From: Limonium bicolor | Taxonomy: Eukaryota > Streptophyta > Magnoliopsida > Caryophyllales > Plumbaginaceae | DNA: 64,000 nt | Reading direction: 5' to 3' | NCBI GenBank assembly: GCA_023374045.1 | Contig: CM041779.1 | Coordinates: 271,780,062 to 271,844,061 of the forward strand | In this document: piece by piece, positions 1-12,906 of the stretch | How positions within the stretch are numbered: position 1 is the stretch's first letter | Layout: every line of letters begins with the position of its first letter | Made by a program: the position numbers and the translations under genes | The notes under the pieces: generated by a model | Told to the model about the DNA's origin: nothing | What the model saw: the letters and a program-made list of their open reading frames with translations, nothing else | Databases searched by the model: none

Positions 1-82
1 AACAATAATTTTGTGCTATGCACAATATGAATCACATACACTACGTACACTTGTACGGTAATATACACCAAGTGGTTTTGCG

Positions 83-119
83 CTCTACCCCCCTTAAAAG
101 GGATTACGCCCACGTAATC
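83..119 (-). other. Conserved 37-nt purine-tract block (copy 1)
   Basis: Identical to 22270-22306. On the minus strand it contains a short inverted repeat (GATTACG/CGTAATC) followed by a purine run (AAGGGGGG). One frame reads DYVGVIPFKGGR, resembling the tail of Gypsy pol ORFs just before a polypurine tract, but stop codons lie close upstream in that frame in both copies. Confidence 0.5.
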
Positions 120-860
120 AATCACTAAACATTAGCTTAAAATGTTTTGCCGTCGTGAAGTATCTTAACTTCCACGCGGTCTATTACACAATGGATTCTG
201 ATTAGAGGATCTTAACCATATTGGCGGTTTAGTTCCTAAACCAAGAATTCTCATTGGAGTTTGTTTAAACTCTTAATTTTTCGATTCTGGCCTGTTAGGC
301 TTCTAGGCATTAATAATTAGCCATTCACTCATGTTCACCATGTACATTCAACACTTGAATCACTGGCTCACTAGTTTCTGCTGCGAAACCCAAACTGTAG
401 AGCTTAATTGCTCCATTTGTTATTCTTACTGTATCGTACATCCCCAATTATTACCTTTATCTTGGTGACAATGGTTTCTCAACCGACGCGTGGTATCTTT
501 TACCGTGAGCGGATTCGGTGAGTTTCACAATTTTTCCATCCACTTCCATGATAATTTACTGTGTATACAGCTATGTATTTCACAATGATTGACTTGTTCC
601 CTTCCGACTTACTGTCGGTTGAGATTGAGCTACTACCTAGTGTGTAGTGCTCTCTCAGCTATTTACAACCTTTGTGGTATATTCCATACCGATATTTGGC
701 AGCTAGTGCTACTGTAGTCACTTACTGTTAATCATATTTCCACGTTTGGTTTTGTACAAGTACTTTTTATTGGTGCGGCCTTGCATTTCCTATGCATCGG
801 CCATTATAACATTATTTGTCCACAATTAACATGTTTCCAATTCCTAGCTATCTCATTCGT

Positions 861-920
861 TCATTACTGCGCAAGTGCAATACCAAAACACTCAGTCATA
901 CAGAGTGCAGAGGCGTAAAC
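861..920 (-). other. Invariant 60-nt block (copy 1) in LARD internal region
   Basis: All 60 nt are identical to 23148-23207, while flanking sequence shows clear substitutions. The minus strand here has a 27-codon frame starting ATG GCG AAT CGC, but the start is absent from the other copy, so coding is not supported. Function unknown; candidates are a packaging, dimerisation or second-primer signal. Confidence 0.65.
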
Positions 921-3563
921 TCTTGACAGTAAATCCCTTATGCGATTCGCCATGGAATTCACACTGAGTCCCTCATCACACAGTACCTACCACTGGCTTA
1001 TTGCCCAGTCTGTTTAACATCACTCATCTTGCATCTCCACTGAGTTTAACTCATAACTGATCTTATCTTTTACGTTTTCGTTTAACAACATTTATACAAC
1101 GGTCGCTTGTTGCGCACCGTGCTCTTACTTATTGTATATCATCCGCTTATGTCGTATCTGCTGTCACCTCAACTTCCACACATAAATTTACATTACTCAT
1201 ATTATGGTTCATCCCTCATTTGGATGACCACTGAATGCTCCTTGAGCATCGATCATTCGAGTCACAAGCCGGCGTTATTCAGCCAGGTGCTTCACTTTAT
1301 ACACACATGCTATCAAGCTAACTGCTCTTTTTTCAGTAATAACGTCGTCCATCCTTAACATATTTCTTGAACTTGATTCACATAACTACGCTCCTGCGGT
1401 GTCAATATCGAGAGGTATCCCCACTCTTAATGCAGTGGTTCGTTTACCACTCTATTCACTTATACAACCTAAACTTCTACCATCAATCGAATTTATATAA
1501 TATCTTGTTGGTTATAAGCCTTATTTGCCTTGAGCTGGGCTCATTATAGGCTGTCCACACACATGTACTTCTGTACATATACAGGTCGTTGCATCACGTT
1601 TCCTTTCATGGGATGCCCCTTAGGATTGTCAGTCCGTCTCCTGACACTTATGTCTAAACTGGGTGTTATTTCAACCCTTGTGCTTCTGTCATGCATTTCA
1701 TTCAACAATTGTTGATGTGAACACCCTTCAAGGATTCCCTGGGTGTCGTTAAGTTATGCCTTACATTTGGCTCACACTTATTGGTACATTCCGTTAGCTA
1801 CGCCTTTCGCGTTCTTTACTGGTTATTATCTTTTCTGTGAAGATTAACATTTCTGGTAGTGTAGGTACTATTCTGGGAATTCATCCCGTTCATTGCACAT
1901 TAATGTGTCCACATTAGGCATCTGCTTGCCAGTACAGGCTGGGTCACCATTCCAGCTATAACGTTTATCCCTAAGGATCCTTAAGACATATGTGGTGTCT
2001 TTACATAACAGTTTGTGCCCTTCGCACTTCCTAACTCTTAAACATTTCCTTGAAAGGAGTTCACTAATCCTTTTAGTCTTGCTAACTTAACTGAATTCCT
2101 TAACTTCGACTATTCCTTGTAATCCTTAGCTCTCGTTTGATTTATACTGCTGACCGTAGACGGAGTCGACTACTTCCCGTGTTTCGGACTCTACTCGTAT
2201 ACATATATGGGGTATCTTACTGATACATTGCTACTTACCCAACTAACCCATAAGTAGGTCTGTCAGGCCCACATGCTCCTATCGGAGTGCGGTCGTCCCA
2301 CAACACAGTTGGTACACTTGTAGTGTCCGTCACACGCCTAGGTGAAGTATTCTGTTGTCAACTCCCTTATATTGTCCCGTGACAATATTCCCTGCTTCCC
2401 GAACTTAATCGAGGGAAAGTTTATCCATTGTTGTATCCTTGTCAACTGTCCTTGGTTTACTGGTTTGGTTTAAAAGAAGGTTGGAAAGAAGTGTTGGTTA
2501 GAAAGAAAATCTGGTTTTGAAAAGAAAAGGGTTTGAATAAATCTGGGTTGAAAGAAAAGTTTTCATGGTTTCACAACATCTTCTTACCTTAACCAAGTCT
2601 AGCTTCTTGCTGACTGGTGTACTTACAATTACAGAGGTTAGGCTAACAGGCCCTTCCACTGTTATGACAATCACATTTAACTTCATGGTACCTTTCCAGG
2701 TACTTTGTAGTGGTTATGGATTTCCCAAACAGCCCTATTATAGCAGCACTTGCTATGGCAAGTGCGCCATGCTAACTGGCTATCAGTTTAACACATACCG
2801 GTTGTGGTATTGTTTTTACCCGCACTGTCATCAGTGGCCTTGTTGGCCCTCACTGATCTTACTGTCTTGATAATAACTTGTCTAGGTGAATTCTCACTGT
2901 ATTCACATAATAATCATTAACTAGGGTATTTCCCCTTTCTGGGAGACCCCCTTTTTTTTTGTGTCGTATTCTCCTTATAGCCCGTTCCACGCACTTGTCG
3001 TGGTTACTGAGACTTGTCTCTTGTTGGGCACTACGTTGTAGTTCCTTTGTCGGTTGGCATACCGTTGGTGTTTTATTTATCAACTGTGGTTCCGTAGACA
3101 CTTGTCTCGGGTGTTATTAATCCATTTCTTGCCCGTTGCACGGTAGGTGCGTTGCAAGCTGGTTATTCTCGACTGCTCTGCATGTCGACCCAGGTTGCCG
3201 GAAATTCTATTCTCCAATACACAAGATCCTTCATTCATTGCTATGAAATGCGGTTAACATTATTCAGATGGAGACCGTCTCCGGGATTCCCAGTTTTCGG
3301 GATCTACCGTATGACAGGTTCTCCGTACCCTAAGGGTATTTAATAACAGCCAGATCGGGTATTCCCGAGTAAGAGAGGACTTCCATCTCCCTGGCGTTGT
3401 TCCCCAAGTTATAAACAGGGATTGTGGAGGGCGGGAAGGATATAGTAGGTTTCCAGTAGCCACTGGTAGTTCCTAACTAGCGTATCTCTCACGCTATCAC
3501 TCAACCCTTAACCCAAAGTACTAAAATCCTAACTCGGTACTTCCTAAGCTCGGTAATTCAGTC

Positions 3564-3591
3564 ATCAGAGCGATACTTCGCTCTGATACCA
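3564..3591 (-). other. tRNA-iMet primer-binding site within a perfect hairpin
   Basis: On the minus strand TGGTATCAGAGC (3580-3591) matches the complement of the 3' end of plant initiator tRNA-Met, five bases from the LTR end. Ten bases of it and its neighbour (ATCAGAGCGA) pair perfectly with TCGCTCTGAT across a 4-nt loop (hairpin 3564-3587). This fixes element orientation as minus. Confidence 0.85.
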
Positions 3592-3596
3592 CTTTT

Positions 3597-6500
3597 TGTA
3601 ACACCCCATCCAACATTACATACTTACAACAACTGCAGCGGAAGAACAACCTCATCACATTACTTAACTTGTTGGTGTTACACGCCGTTAGCCACCCACG
3701 TGGCTAACAAGGCTAATACATACACATGTACCGGTCTGATGGGCTAAATTCCCGAGCAACTATACATTATTATCCCTTTCCATTAAACAACAACAACATA
3801 CACCTTATCAACTATACCGAGTATTTATAAACTGGTGCCGACAACAATATCGGTCTTACTACACCTACTGTATATACACACTTAATAAATACCCATGTAC
3901 AATGACTACCCGTCCTACTCTCGAACGGCTTCCAGCACTTCGTACCTGAAATAGGAAAAGAAGAGAAAGGGGTGGCCCCAAGGGGCTCAGCACCTTTGCT
4001 GGTATGGTAATCCCGCAGCCCACATGCTATCGGGCCACGCACAACTACTTGTCGTCTTAACATGCAGTTGATTATATTTAAATCATACATGTAACAACAA
4101 ACACACAACATTAAACATTTCGCCTCAATGGGCTCAACAATCGGATAATACATCCTACTTAATAAATCACCCATGGTATTCATCATCCCTAGAGTGTTTC
4201 TCCTCCAACGGAGCTACTTCCTTAATAGACGACACATACCCTTAAATCGGGTTATCCTTAAATGCCTCTTATCACAAACTTGGAATCATTTCCATGATCC
4301 ACACACTTCACATTTTACAACATTAACATACACTACGTAACAACACTTAACCACTTTGCACGTTTCCATGTGCACAACATAACACCGCAATAAGTATTGC
4401 ATCACAACAAAACACATAACACAACGGGAATGGTTCTCTTAGGAACCGACCCAAACATCACCAACATACTGGTGAGCCTAGAGATTGTTGCCAGTCTCAT
4501 GATAAGCTCGTTACATAACTCGTTACCGTTCGTTAAATGAACGGTTAACTTAACACAAGGTGTCTCGGATATAGTGATCCAAGCACACCGAAACAAACAT
4601 AACAATAGTATGCCCCTGTGGCCCGACGTGAGTCAGTAATAGCCTTGGTTAAGCTAAAGGGAAGGTTGGGAACCAAATTGGAAAACAACCATAACATACA
4701 GAGAGGATCGAACCTGATATGACAACGACCCCCATACTCACACGCGTGGCCGGAACAGACCGGACTCCTCATTCCCCCCGTTAGCACTTATTAGAAGTTC
4801 ATCTTTGAACTTTATTAAACAATCACAAACATTGAGTTAAGTCTAGTCAGACATACACAAGGGAAAAGAGAGTCATACCTTCACATACAAACACCACGCA
4901 CAAACATTACATATCCAACTCACGCATAGCCGTGGTTAGAACGTTCCTTAGGTCGGAAACGTTATTACCGGATACCGTTCTCTTACGTTTACCTAATAGT
5001 GGTTAACTAGCCCTTCAAGCGCATTAGAGGTTACCGGTATCGGCACGTAAACATACAATAACAATAATGACTGTAAACTCGTTTCATGGTTTATATCATA
5101 ACGTGGCAAACATACAGAAAAACACATTGGCATACAAGCCGGTGTAATCCGTTAGGACACAGGTTGCAAGAAAACCATACCTGTCACCGGAGTCCACTTA
5201 TCCTGTCCATTTATGTTCCTCGAGTAATTCTCGAACCACTGTTAACATCACATGTGTTTTATTAACATTGGGGTAACATGTTTGTTTAAAGTCTAACGCT
5301 TATAACTTTTCCCCGTTAACTTGGTTAAATAACTTTACATTTTAACTTGTTTTACTTTCACATTTAATTACAACCTTTCACCCACTTATTGCCATTTAAA
5401 CTCACCTAACATGTCCTCAGCATCTTATAACATCATTACCTACCAATCCCCATCATCACATATCATTTCATAACCTTAATCCATGTTTTTGGTCCGACCG
5501 ACCCACCGACCGACCCACAGCTGGGTCGGTCCATTACAGACCCTTTTACTTCCTTACAACATGCCCGTCCGACCCACGTCCGACCCACCATTCTGGGTCG
5601 GTCCATGTGCGAACATTTTCCTCCTTTGAAACTTGACCGACCGACCCATGTCCGACCCACCTTTTGGGTCGGACCATCACCGAACATTTCCCAACATTTT
5701 ACAGAGGCTCGACCGACCCAAAACTGGGTCGGCCCCTGGGTCGGTCGCCTCCTAAACTTACCCAAACTTTGTCAATCTTCACCAAACTTCTCCTAAGGCC
5801 TCTTAATGTGTTCTAACACCATTTGGCACTTCAAACACACCCTTAAGATATTCTTAAACACTCACAAAACTATTTTTCCTAATTCCTTAAACCTTTACTT
5901 ATATCTCCACAAAATTCCTAACACTTACAATGTTTTCTCCTTATGATTTCTAGGTGGCTTTCACCTATAATGACCAAATACCAAGGTGTTTCCTCTACAC
6001 CTTATCATCATCCCTCAACTTCTTTTCTTACTAACTAAATCTCCTTTTACATCATACCTAAACATCACTTGTTCCTTGAACACAATTACTACCTAAACCT
6101 TAAACAACTTCCTCCAAGACTTAAATACATCCTCAAAACACACATTGAATTCCTAGAACTTCCAAGACAACACCTAAATCCTTGCATCACTCTAAATCAC
6201 CTTAACATGTTTTCTTCTCAAGTAAACATTCATTCACCTTAACACTTCCTAGTTCACCAAAACCACTTAAACACTTAGAACTTCTACACATTTCCCAAAT
6301 TTGGCCATAGCTTCTCTGTATACACCACATCCAAACACTTGGGTTTTACCTTATTCATTCAAAACACCTAAAATCCATCAAACACATTTTATACACAAAC
6401 TTCACACATTAAGCACTACATCACAATATAGTGCATAACTTAAATTGCTTGGCACTTAGGCCCTTAAATAACATGGCTCTTAGGCCCTTAAATTGCATAA

Positions 6501-8116
6501 CCTTAAACACTGAATTTCCCACATAAATAATGCCTTTGACCTGCAAATACATACACCAAAACATATGTTCTTTTACTAGTCTCCTTGAGAACACTTTACT
6601 AGGTCACTCACCATTGGCTCCTTAGGTATTTTATCAAGCAAGTCTAGCTCATTTTCCTAAGGCATTTAAACTACATTGAGATAGTTTGTTTACCTCTTTT
6701 TCCTCACAAATTCTTTCTTGGTTCCTTGTAAACCGGGGGTGTGGTTGTTTGTCAACTTCTATACATTGTACAAACAACATAATGAGTATTCAAGCTTTAA
6801 GCTTCATCTCATTGTAAACCCTAGTTACATATATTGTTTTAACACATTAAGGTAATTGTTTTACCTTGGAATTGGAAGAGAACTTGAATAAGTATCAAGA
6901 GAGGACTCCTCCTAGCCCTTGGAAGATTCAAATGAAGCTAAACAAGCAAGATAAATACACCATTGTGAGGTGAATTTTCGGACAACATGTAAACATGGAG
7001 GAACATGGATTTTCTTTGAGTTTCCTTACCTTGAAGCAAAGGAGAACATGAATATGTAAAAAGGTGAGCTCAAGCTCCTCCCATGGTGGTTTCTCTTGGC
7101 ACCGAAATGGAGGTTTTGAAGTTTTGAAAGGACAAGATTGTAGAGCTTGGCTTAACTAAGAGAATGGTGGTGTTTGTTTTTGATTTGGTTAAGTGAGCTA
7201 GGTTTTACATGTGGTCAAAGATGGACTTCCATGGTTGTGTGATATATCACCGAGAGAGAACAAGAAGAAAGAGGAAGAAGGAGTTGGAACCGTGTGAAAT
7301 GAGGAAAGGAAGGGAGAATGAAGATAGAACTTACTTTTGAAGATATTTAAGTCTTAAAGCAAATAGTAACTATGAGTCACATTTATTTACTTAACAAGTT
7401 GACATACTTGGTGACTCCTCACTACAAAAACCGGCCACCATTATGCCTAGGAGGGTGTTTTGGTCTTTGTTGACCAACTTAATCACTTATAACATTATAT
7501 GTTACAAACTAGTTATAAAATACTATTCACAAACTAAGGCACTAGAAGTGAAATTTTTGATTTCCCACTAATATGGCCACCCAAATGTGATACTATATAG
7601 TACACATGTTAATTAAAGAGTAATGATGGACATTTAGCCATTCAAAACTCATTTACAAGACAATTTTTCAAAACGTGCTTTAAGACTCCTTAAAGCACAT
7701 TTTGTGTTTTAACTTGTTTTCAAGCTTGGTTTTCTTTGGTAATTGATTTAATATGTTCTTAACATATTTATAAGTATAGGTATGACCATTAGGTCTTTAC
7801 AAATTTATCCCAAGCTTAGAGCACATTTTTGCTCATAGACTTTAAGGTTTCTTGTTTTTTGGTTTAACTGTCCACCAAAGTTTCTAAGGACTTATTTAGC
7901 CTTATTAAATCATAATTAAATGTTATCAAGTCTTGGTAGGCTCTTTGGGTCCTAACCAAGTTCACTCATAGCTTAGAGCATGTTTTTGCTCAAACTGTGT
8001 CTTAGTGCTTTATTGCACTATTATGGTTTAAATTGTTCACTAATGTTACTAAGGCACTTTTTAGCCTTTACATACCATAATTTGATATTTAAAACATATC
8101 AAGGTTTGGGGTTTCA
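3597..8116 (-). mobile_element. Long LTR (about 4.5 kb) of minus-strand LARD-like element
   Basis: The + strand reads TGTAACACCCC at the left edge beside the primer site and ends GGGGTTTCA at 8116, a slightly altered form of the GGGTATTTCA end of the LTRs at 21017 and 30983. Its first 4.0 kb align with 36560-41336. It carries a hairpin array at 5491-5748. It is the 5' LTR of the element; to its right lies a foldback repeat (8117 onward) cut off at the junction, so the retrotransposon appears to have inserted into that repeat. No coding capacity seen. Confidence 0.75.
5491..5748. repeat. Array of GC-rich inverted repeats (GGGTCGGT type) within LTR
   Basis: At least three palindromic modules are built from GACCGACCCA and its complement TGGGTCGGTC with short loops, separated by 35-50 nt of unrelated pyrimidine-rich sequence. 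The array lies about 1.9 kb from the primer-site end of the LTR, where related LTRs carry arrays of different stem sequence. Confidence 0.8.
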
Positions 8117-8850
8117 TCCAATTTGATGAAAACTTTACATGGCCGATGCTAAGGTGTTATATTTTTGTTCATTCCAAATCCAAAGTTTTTTAAGGTCATA
8201 TGACCTGTGGGACCCAATGAAACATGAGACACATCATCGGGTCCCACGGATCATATATGAGCTTAAAAAATGTTGGATTTCACATTTTACCAAAATATAA
8301 CACTTTAATATCGTCCATGTAAAGTTTCATCAAATTTGGATATCATTTAACCATCTTTTAAGTTGATCAAATATTTGAAAAGTTGCTGGATGTAAAATTG
8401 TGGAAACCACATGGGTGGGCAAAGTAATTTTTAAAACCTCGTGGGTGGGCTGCGTAATTTCGCCAAACGTCATGGGTGGGCGATGTAATTTTCCCTTTAT
8501 ATTTTGATCTAGCATGAAATCCAAAGTTTTTTAAGGTCATATATCACCTATGGGACCCAATGAAAATACGTTCACATGTCACATGTTTTATTGGGTCCCA
8601 CGGATCACATATGAGCTTAAAAAACTTTGGATTTCACGCTAGATTAAAATATAACATCTTAGAATCGTCCATGTAAAGTTTCAGCAATTTTGGATAACAT
8701 TTAACCATCTTTTAAGCTGATCAAATATTAGAAAAGTTGTTGGATGTAAAATAGTGGAAACCACATGGGTGGGCAAAGTAATTTTTGAAACCTCGTCGGT
8801 GGGGTGTGTAATTTCACCAAACGTCATGGGTGGGCGATGTAATTTTTTCT
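8117..8850. repeat. Foldback MITE copies (GGGTGGGCAAAGTAATTT family), truncated tandem pair
   Basis: Two partial copies of the foldback repeat seen complete at 61967-62515. The first is cut at its left by the LTR at 8116 and ends near 8495. The second begins inside its left arm and ends near 8848. Each has a central pair of inverted GGGACCCAATGA / TCATTGGGTCCC-like segments. The right ends carry CATGGGTGGG motifs then GTAATTTT. No coding capacity. Confidence 0.75.
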
Positions 8851-9398
8851 TATATTTTTTTGTTTTAAAACGTTATATATGTTGTAGTTTTTAGCTCATT
8901 TCTTACTTGTTTTTCGTGCCGTTTGCGACACGTTGTCCTGTATAACGAGATGGACCTTTTTATGACTCCAAATTTATACTTTCAAACAATAATTATTATT
9001 GTTATTTATAAATTTAATTATCTAGTATTTAATTTCTAATTGGTTTGTGTTGGGCGACTTCTTTTACTCCGACTGTTTAACCAATTTCCCAATGCTTCAA
9101 AAAGTACCCAAATTACCTAATAAGGTATTTAGGACTTCGTTTCCACTTATAAAATATTTGCGACACGTTTTTGATGTAAAAACGATTAATTTTATTTTTG
9201 TTTATATTTCTTTTTTGAACTTCCTCAAGGTCGTTTTAGGGTTTGTTAATGTTTCCTAACAACTTCTTAGGGTTTATTTAAATATTATATTATTCCTGTT
9301 TACTTATTTAAGGATATTCAATTCCTTAATCTCTCATTAAATATTTTTATTTAATTAATTCTTTATTAATTAAAGTAATTAATATTTGGGATATTTCA
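8851..9398 (-). mobile_element. Probable LTR remnant ending beside a polypurine tract
   Basis: The + strand ends GGGATATTTCA at 9398, like the other LTR ends here. It is followed by a pyrimidine run whose complement (GAGAAAAGGGCGGATGAT) looks like a polypurine tract. This would be the start of a minus-strand 3' LTR, mostly AT-rich and interrupted to the left by younger insertions. Based only on the junction. Confidence 0.4.
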
Positions 9399-9747
9399 AT
9401 CATCCGCCCTTTTCTCAACAAATAAAAAAAAATCTTGGGTTTAGAGTAAAAGAGACAATTTTGACAATCATTTCTTCAAAAAATTCATCCTATATTATCA
9501 TTTCATTCCAAATCCTGAAATATTCAAAAACTTCATGCCTCTCAGAATTCTAAAGAACCCTTAAAAATCCTAAATCCAAGGCTCCCCTAAAAACCTCAAA
9601 GAACCCTGAATCATCACACAGACTCCCACATCTCAAACTTCTCAAACCCTTTGATAACGCTCAAACAACTTCAAGTCCATAAATCTCAAATTCCTTACAA
9701 CTTCAAACTTCTTGAAAACTTCAAACTCCTTAAAATCTCAATGTCCC
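9399..9747 (-). mobile_element. Internal remnant next to polypurine tract
   Basis: A CA/TC-rich stretch between the probable LTR end at 9398 and the LTR-like start at 9748. I see no gene; it is most simply the 3' internal portion of the element whose LTR ends at 9398. Confidence 0.3.
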
Positions 9748-11000
9748 TGTGATCCTCGATTTTGAACCCTATCCTATGTTGATTTGAGTTGATTAGGATC
9801 TGGTCGGTATCTAGGTCCACTTATAACCTAAGCTTAATAACTATCTCATAAAAAAATAATTACTTAGTCCTAAGTTAGCTCACTTGAACCTAATTAGAGT
9901 TGCCGCCTAATTTTAACCTAGATTAAATTAGGAAAGGAGAGTTCGGGTTCGGGGGCTTGGTATTCGACTTATTTAGGGTTCAATTACTTTCATTACCCCT
10001 CAAAGTCATTTTTCCTCTACTTAGTTTATTTACGGCTTATTACAAGTCATTTTAACCTAAGTGCATGAACTTCTGATTTCTTTTATTATTTAACATTTTT
10101 TAACAAAAAATTTAAGTGAAAATTGAAATTACCTAAACTAGAGTTTTAGAGGCAGAATTAAGTCGAATGTTCTTTCCGTCCGTGGCCACGGACCTAATGT
10201 CCGAGACCATGGACCCTAGTTAACCAAATTATGCAGAAAAATCAAATTTGCAAGAAATCGAATTTTGAAAAGTCCGGGGCTACAGACAAGGTGTCCGTGG
10301 GCCCGGACATGAACTTTTTAAACCTAAAAGATTTGAAAATTTTAATTCCTACCGCCGTCCGAGGCTGTCCGATACCACGGACAGGCCATCCGAGGGCACG
10401 GACTAGCCATGGGCGGTGGCTTTCGTGTGTTTCCCGGCGATGTTTTTGGCTAAAAAGTTATGTGCGTGTAGCCTGAGAAATTTCCAAGGTGTGAGTAATC
10501 AGAATATTTCAATTTGAATCGAAATAAACACGAAACTTAGCAAACAAGTTATTGGGCAGAAGTGAAAACAAACATTATTCAGAAGCTGTAAAAGGTTGGT
10601 TCAATCCCAAATTTTGACAGAAGACTAATAAAGTTCTGGGGAGTTAGAAAAGTAGAATTCTAACCTATTTTACCCTCGGGATTGGCTAGGTTCTTCACGT
10701 CGGGCATCTTTCGGTGCCTTGCCAGATTCGGTTCTGGGTTGAGTTCGGATCCAGCTTCTGACTATTGGTTGTTGGTGGCGGTCTTCACGTTTTTGTGGTG
10801 GTTTGATGATTATTGAAGTGTTGGGGATCAAAAAGTGTAAATATGTGGTGATTCGGGGAGTTTTTGATGTGATTTGGTGCTTGGGAGTTGCAAAACGTGA
10901 GAGAGTGAGGACGGCTGAATTTTTGACATCTTGGCTGCGTTGGGCATGGTTGTTTTATGGTTGTTTTGGTCTGGCTGTTTTGTGGTTGTTTTATATGTGG
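9748..11000 (+). mobile_element. LTR of a second Gypsy-like family (TGTGATCCTCGATTTT type), copy 1
   Basis: It begins TGTGATCCTCGATTTT and is homologous throughout to 14079 onward. Shared landmarks include the phrase CCACTTATAACCTAAG, the GTCCGTGGCCACGGAC palindrome and a T/G-rich right part. The TGTGA start suggests a plus-strand LTR; the right end is unclear because homology fades near 10990 and a hAT end follows. No coding capacity; the short frames here contain stem-forming repeats. Confidence 0.55.
10170..10410. repeat. GTCCG inverted-repeat cluster (copy 1)
   Basis: Contains the perfect 16-nt palindrome GTCCGTGGCCACGGAC and several further GTCCG...CGGAC pairs. The equivalent cluster at 14497-14765 has the same order but altered stems. 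Confidence 0.7.
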
Positions 11001-11077
11001 CAGTATATTATTGGAGTAGAACGTAGGACCCACGTGGGACCCACGCGGGGACCACCCCCAAAACAACCATAATCACC

Positions 11078-11257
11078 CAAACCGAAAGCACCCAAACTCG
11101 AACTCAACCAAACCGAAATCACCCGATTTTAATTTAAACCATTGAACCCGATCCGATTCGAACCGAACCGAATAGTAAATATCTACAAATTGACCCGACC
11201 CGACCCGAATCGAACCGAACCCGAACCCGAACCGAGTGACCCAAATTGCCAGGTCTA
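11078..11257. mobile_element. Right end of a hAT-like element
   Basis: The last 22 nt (GTGACCCAAATTGCCAGGTCTA, given here as GTGACCCAAATTG then CCAGGTCTA) match the right terminus of the complete hAT element at 38077-39379. The subterminal region is rich in short AACCGAACC and CCCGAACC units, as expected of hAT subterminal repeats. I found no left terminus or 8-bp duplication partner, so the copy is truncated or the left end has decayed. Confidence 0.55.
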
Positions 11258-12906
11258 TATGAAGGATTGAATTAATTGGTTAAGGGGTTGGATTTAAATA
11301 ATTGGGGATAAGTTATAAGGTTTGAATTATTTGGAGAGATACTATAATGTTATTAATAACAATAACAATTTTAAGAACATGTGAAACTATATAATATAGT
11401 TCATGAATTAAGTTAAGAGAACTAACTTAATTAATTCCGTATGGAGAACCACAAGGATGACCCGATTAATAACTTGTAAATAAATCAACAAGGTCAACTA
11501 CAAAGGGGTTAGTAGTGATACAGAAGTATGGGTTATTTTATGGATGTATAAGGAATTAATGCATAGTGTATTATATTCCAGACTTGGAAATTTAGAGAAC
11601 GGAAGTGGGCCTTTACGTTAAGCGTTCTTCTGGAGTAAGTATGGACTCATGTACCCTGCGTGTTACCGAGTTATTCTCGGCTTTGGCTATTGTATGCCGT
11701 GTTATTAACTGTGCCTTAGAATAGATATAACACACTTGCGGTATATACAAAACGAATAAGGAATTTAGAAGTTCGAGTATATGAACTACCTAACATGGAA
11801 TTGTATGAGATTTATCTCACTAACTTCCCTTCAATACTCAGTCGACATCCATGAACGGGATGGTCAAATTGGCACATTAGGAGTAGGACTAACATCCCCT
11901 TCTAATGAACTTGCCTGATTGAAGAGAGGAGTCCTAGATGGTTCCAGCCGCATGTATATTTGTTATGAAGAACGATATCTACAGTTGATTCGTTCGCGTT
12001 GGACTATGTCTTCGGACATGGTCATCCTTGAGTTAATGATTGACTTCGATCGCCAGCAGCTTAGTGCTTAGGCATGGTTAGAGTTTCCTTGAGTCAGTGA
12101 TTGACTCCCAACAACCTACAGCTCATTGCTTGCGGATGTGGTTTGAACATGACGTCACAGTGACAGTTGTTCATTTGGTAATTTGGCTCTCATTTACCGA
12201 GTCTATACGTACCTGCATGAGTTGTGGTTGACTTGGAAAAAGATTAATCCCGCTGTGTGGATTAGGAAGTTTGAGGTCAAATAACGAGATTATAATTATA
12301 ATCTCCCGATCTTGGTATGTACAGAGACTGACTTATCGATTTGAAGTCGTACTCTTGGTTTATTGTATTGATTGATGTTGTGTGATATTACATGCTATCA
12401 TGTTGCGTGTTAACTGTATTACTTATATTGTTTAATAAATGAACCGTATGTTCACTAGACAATTAGTTGAGTGTATCCCGGTACCACTCGGGTTACACGT
12501 TTCCATACTAGCAAGTTGTGTTGAGCCCATTGGGGCCTAATATTTTTCAAGTACATGATGGAGATGTGACCCACCGAGAGTAGGCGGGGTAGGTTTTGAG
12601 CGGGTATACTGTTGATTTTGTTTACACCTTGGTTAGGACCTATCTACTCTTATGTACATTGTAGTTAAGTCGGTAACAAACTTGTATTTTTGGATTCGAA
12701 TTAGTAGAACTCGGTGTGTTATTGTATGGATTTAAGTTGGTTACGTTTTTAGTCGATCGGACCGTTATAGTGGAATTGGAAAGGCCTAGTTAGTCACATG
12801 GGTGACTAACGACAGTAACACCGAGTTTGTTTAATTTCTGTTGCTATTATGTTAAGTTTGGCGTTGGAATTTACGCTAATTATGGATTATGAGTGGGGGT
12901 GTTACA
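11258..12906 (+). mobile_element. 3' part of a plus-strand LARD-family LTR
   Basis: Ends GGGGTGTTACA at 12906, the complement of the TGTAACACCCC edge at 3597, directly followed by a primer site. Matches to the complement of 3597-5300 can be followed in patches, such as the segment near 12531 reading GAGCCCATTGGGGCCTAA. The 5' part is missing, cut near the hAT end at 11257. No gene. Confidence 0.6.

Larger units (their letters stand above)
1..3596 (-). mobile_element. Internal region of LARD-like Gypsy element, truncated by window edge
   Basis: This lies downstream, on the minus strand, of the LTR at 3597-8116 and its primer-binding site. It shares blocks with the internal region at 21018-26746 (exact 37-nt and 60-nt matches, and similar order of weaker matches). 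No frame gives a recognisable gag, protease, reverse transcriptase or integrase domain, and the longest open frames are about 100 codons. I read it as non-coding internal sequence of a large non-autonomous Gypsy derivative; decayed pol sequence is the alternative. The 3' end and second LTR would lie left of the window. Confidence 0.7.

Noticed and set aside
3578..3591. tRNA gene end (GCTCTGATACCA)
   Set aside because: Only the 3' twelve bases of initiator tRNA are present, beside an LTR: a primer-binding site, not a tRNA gene.
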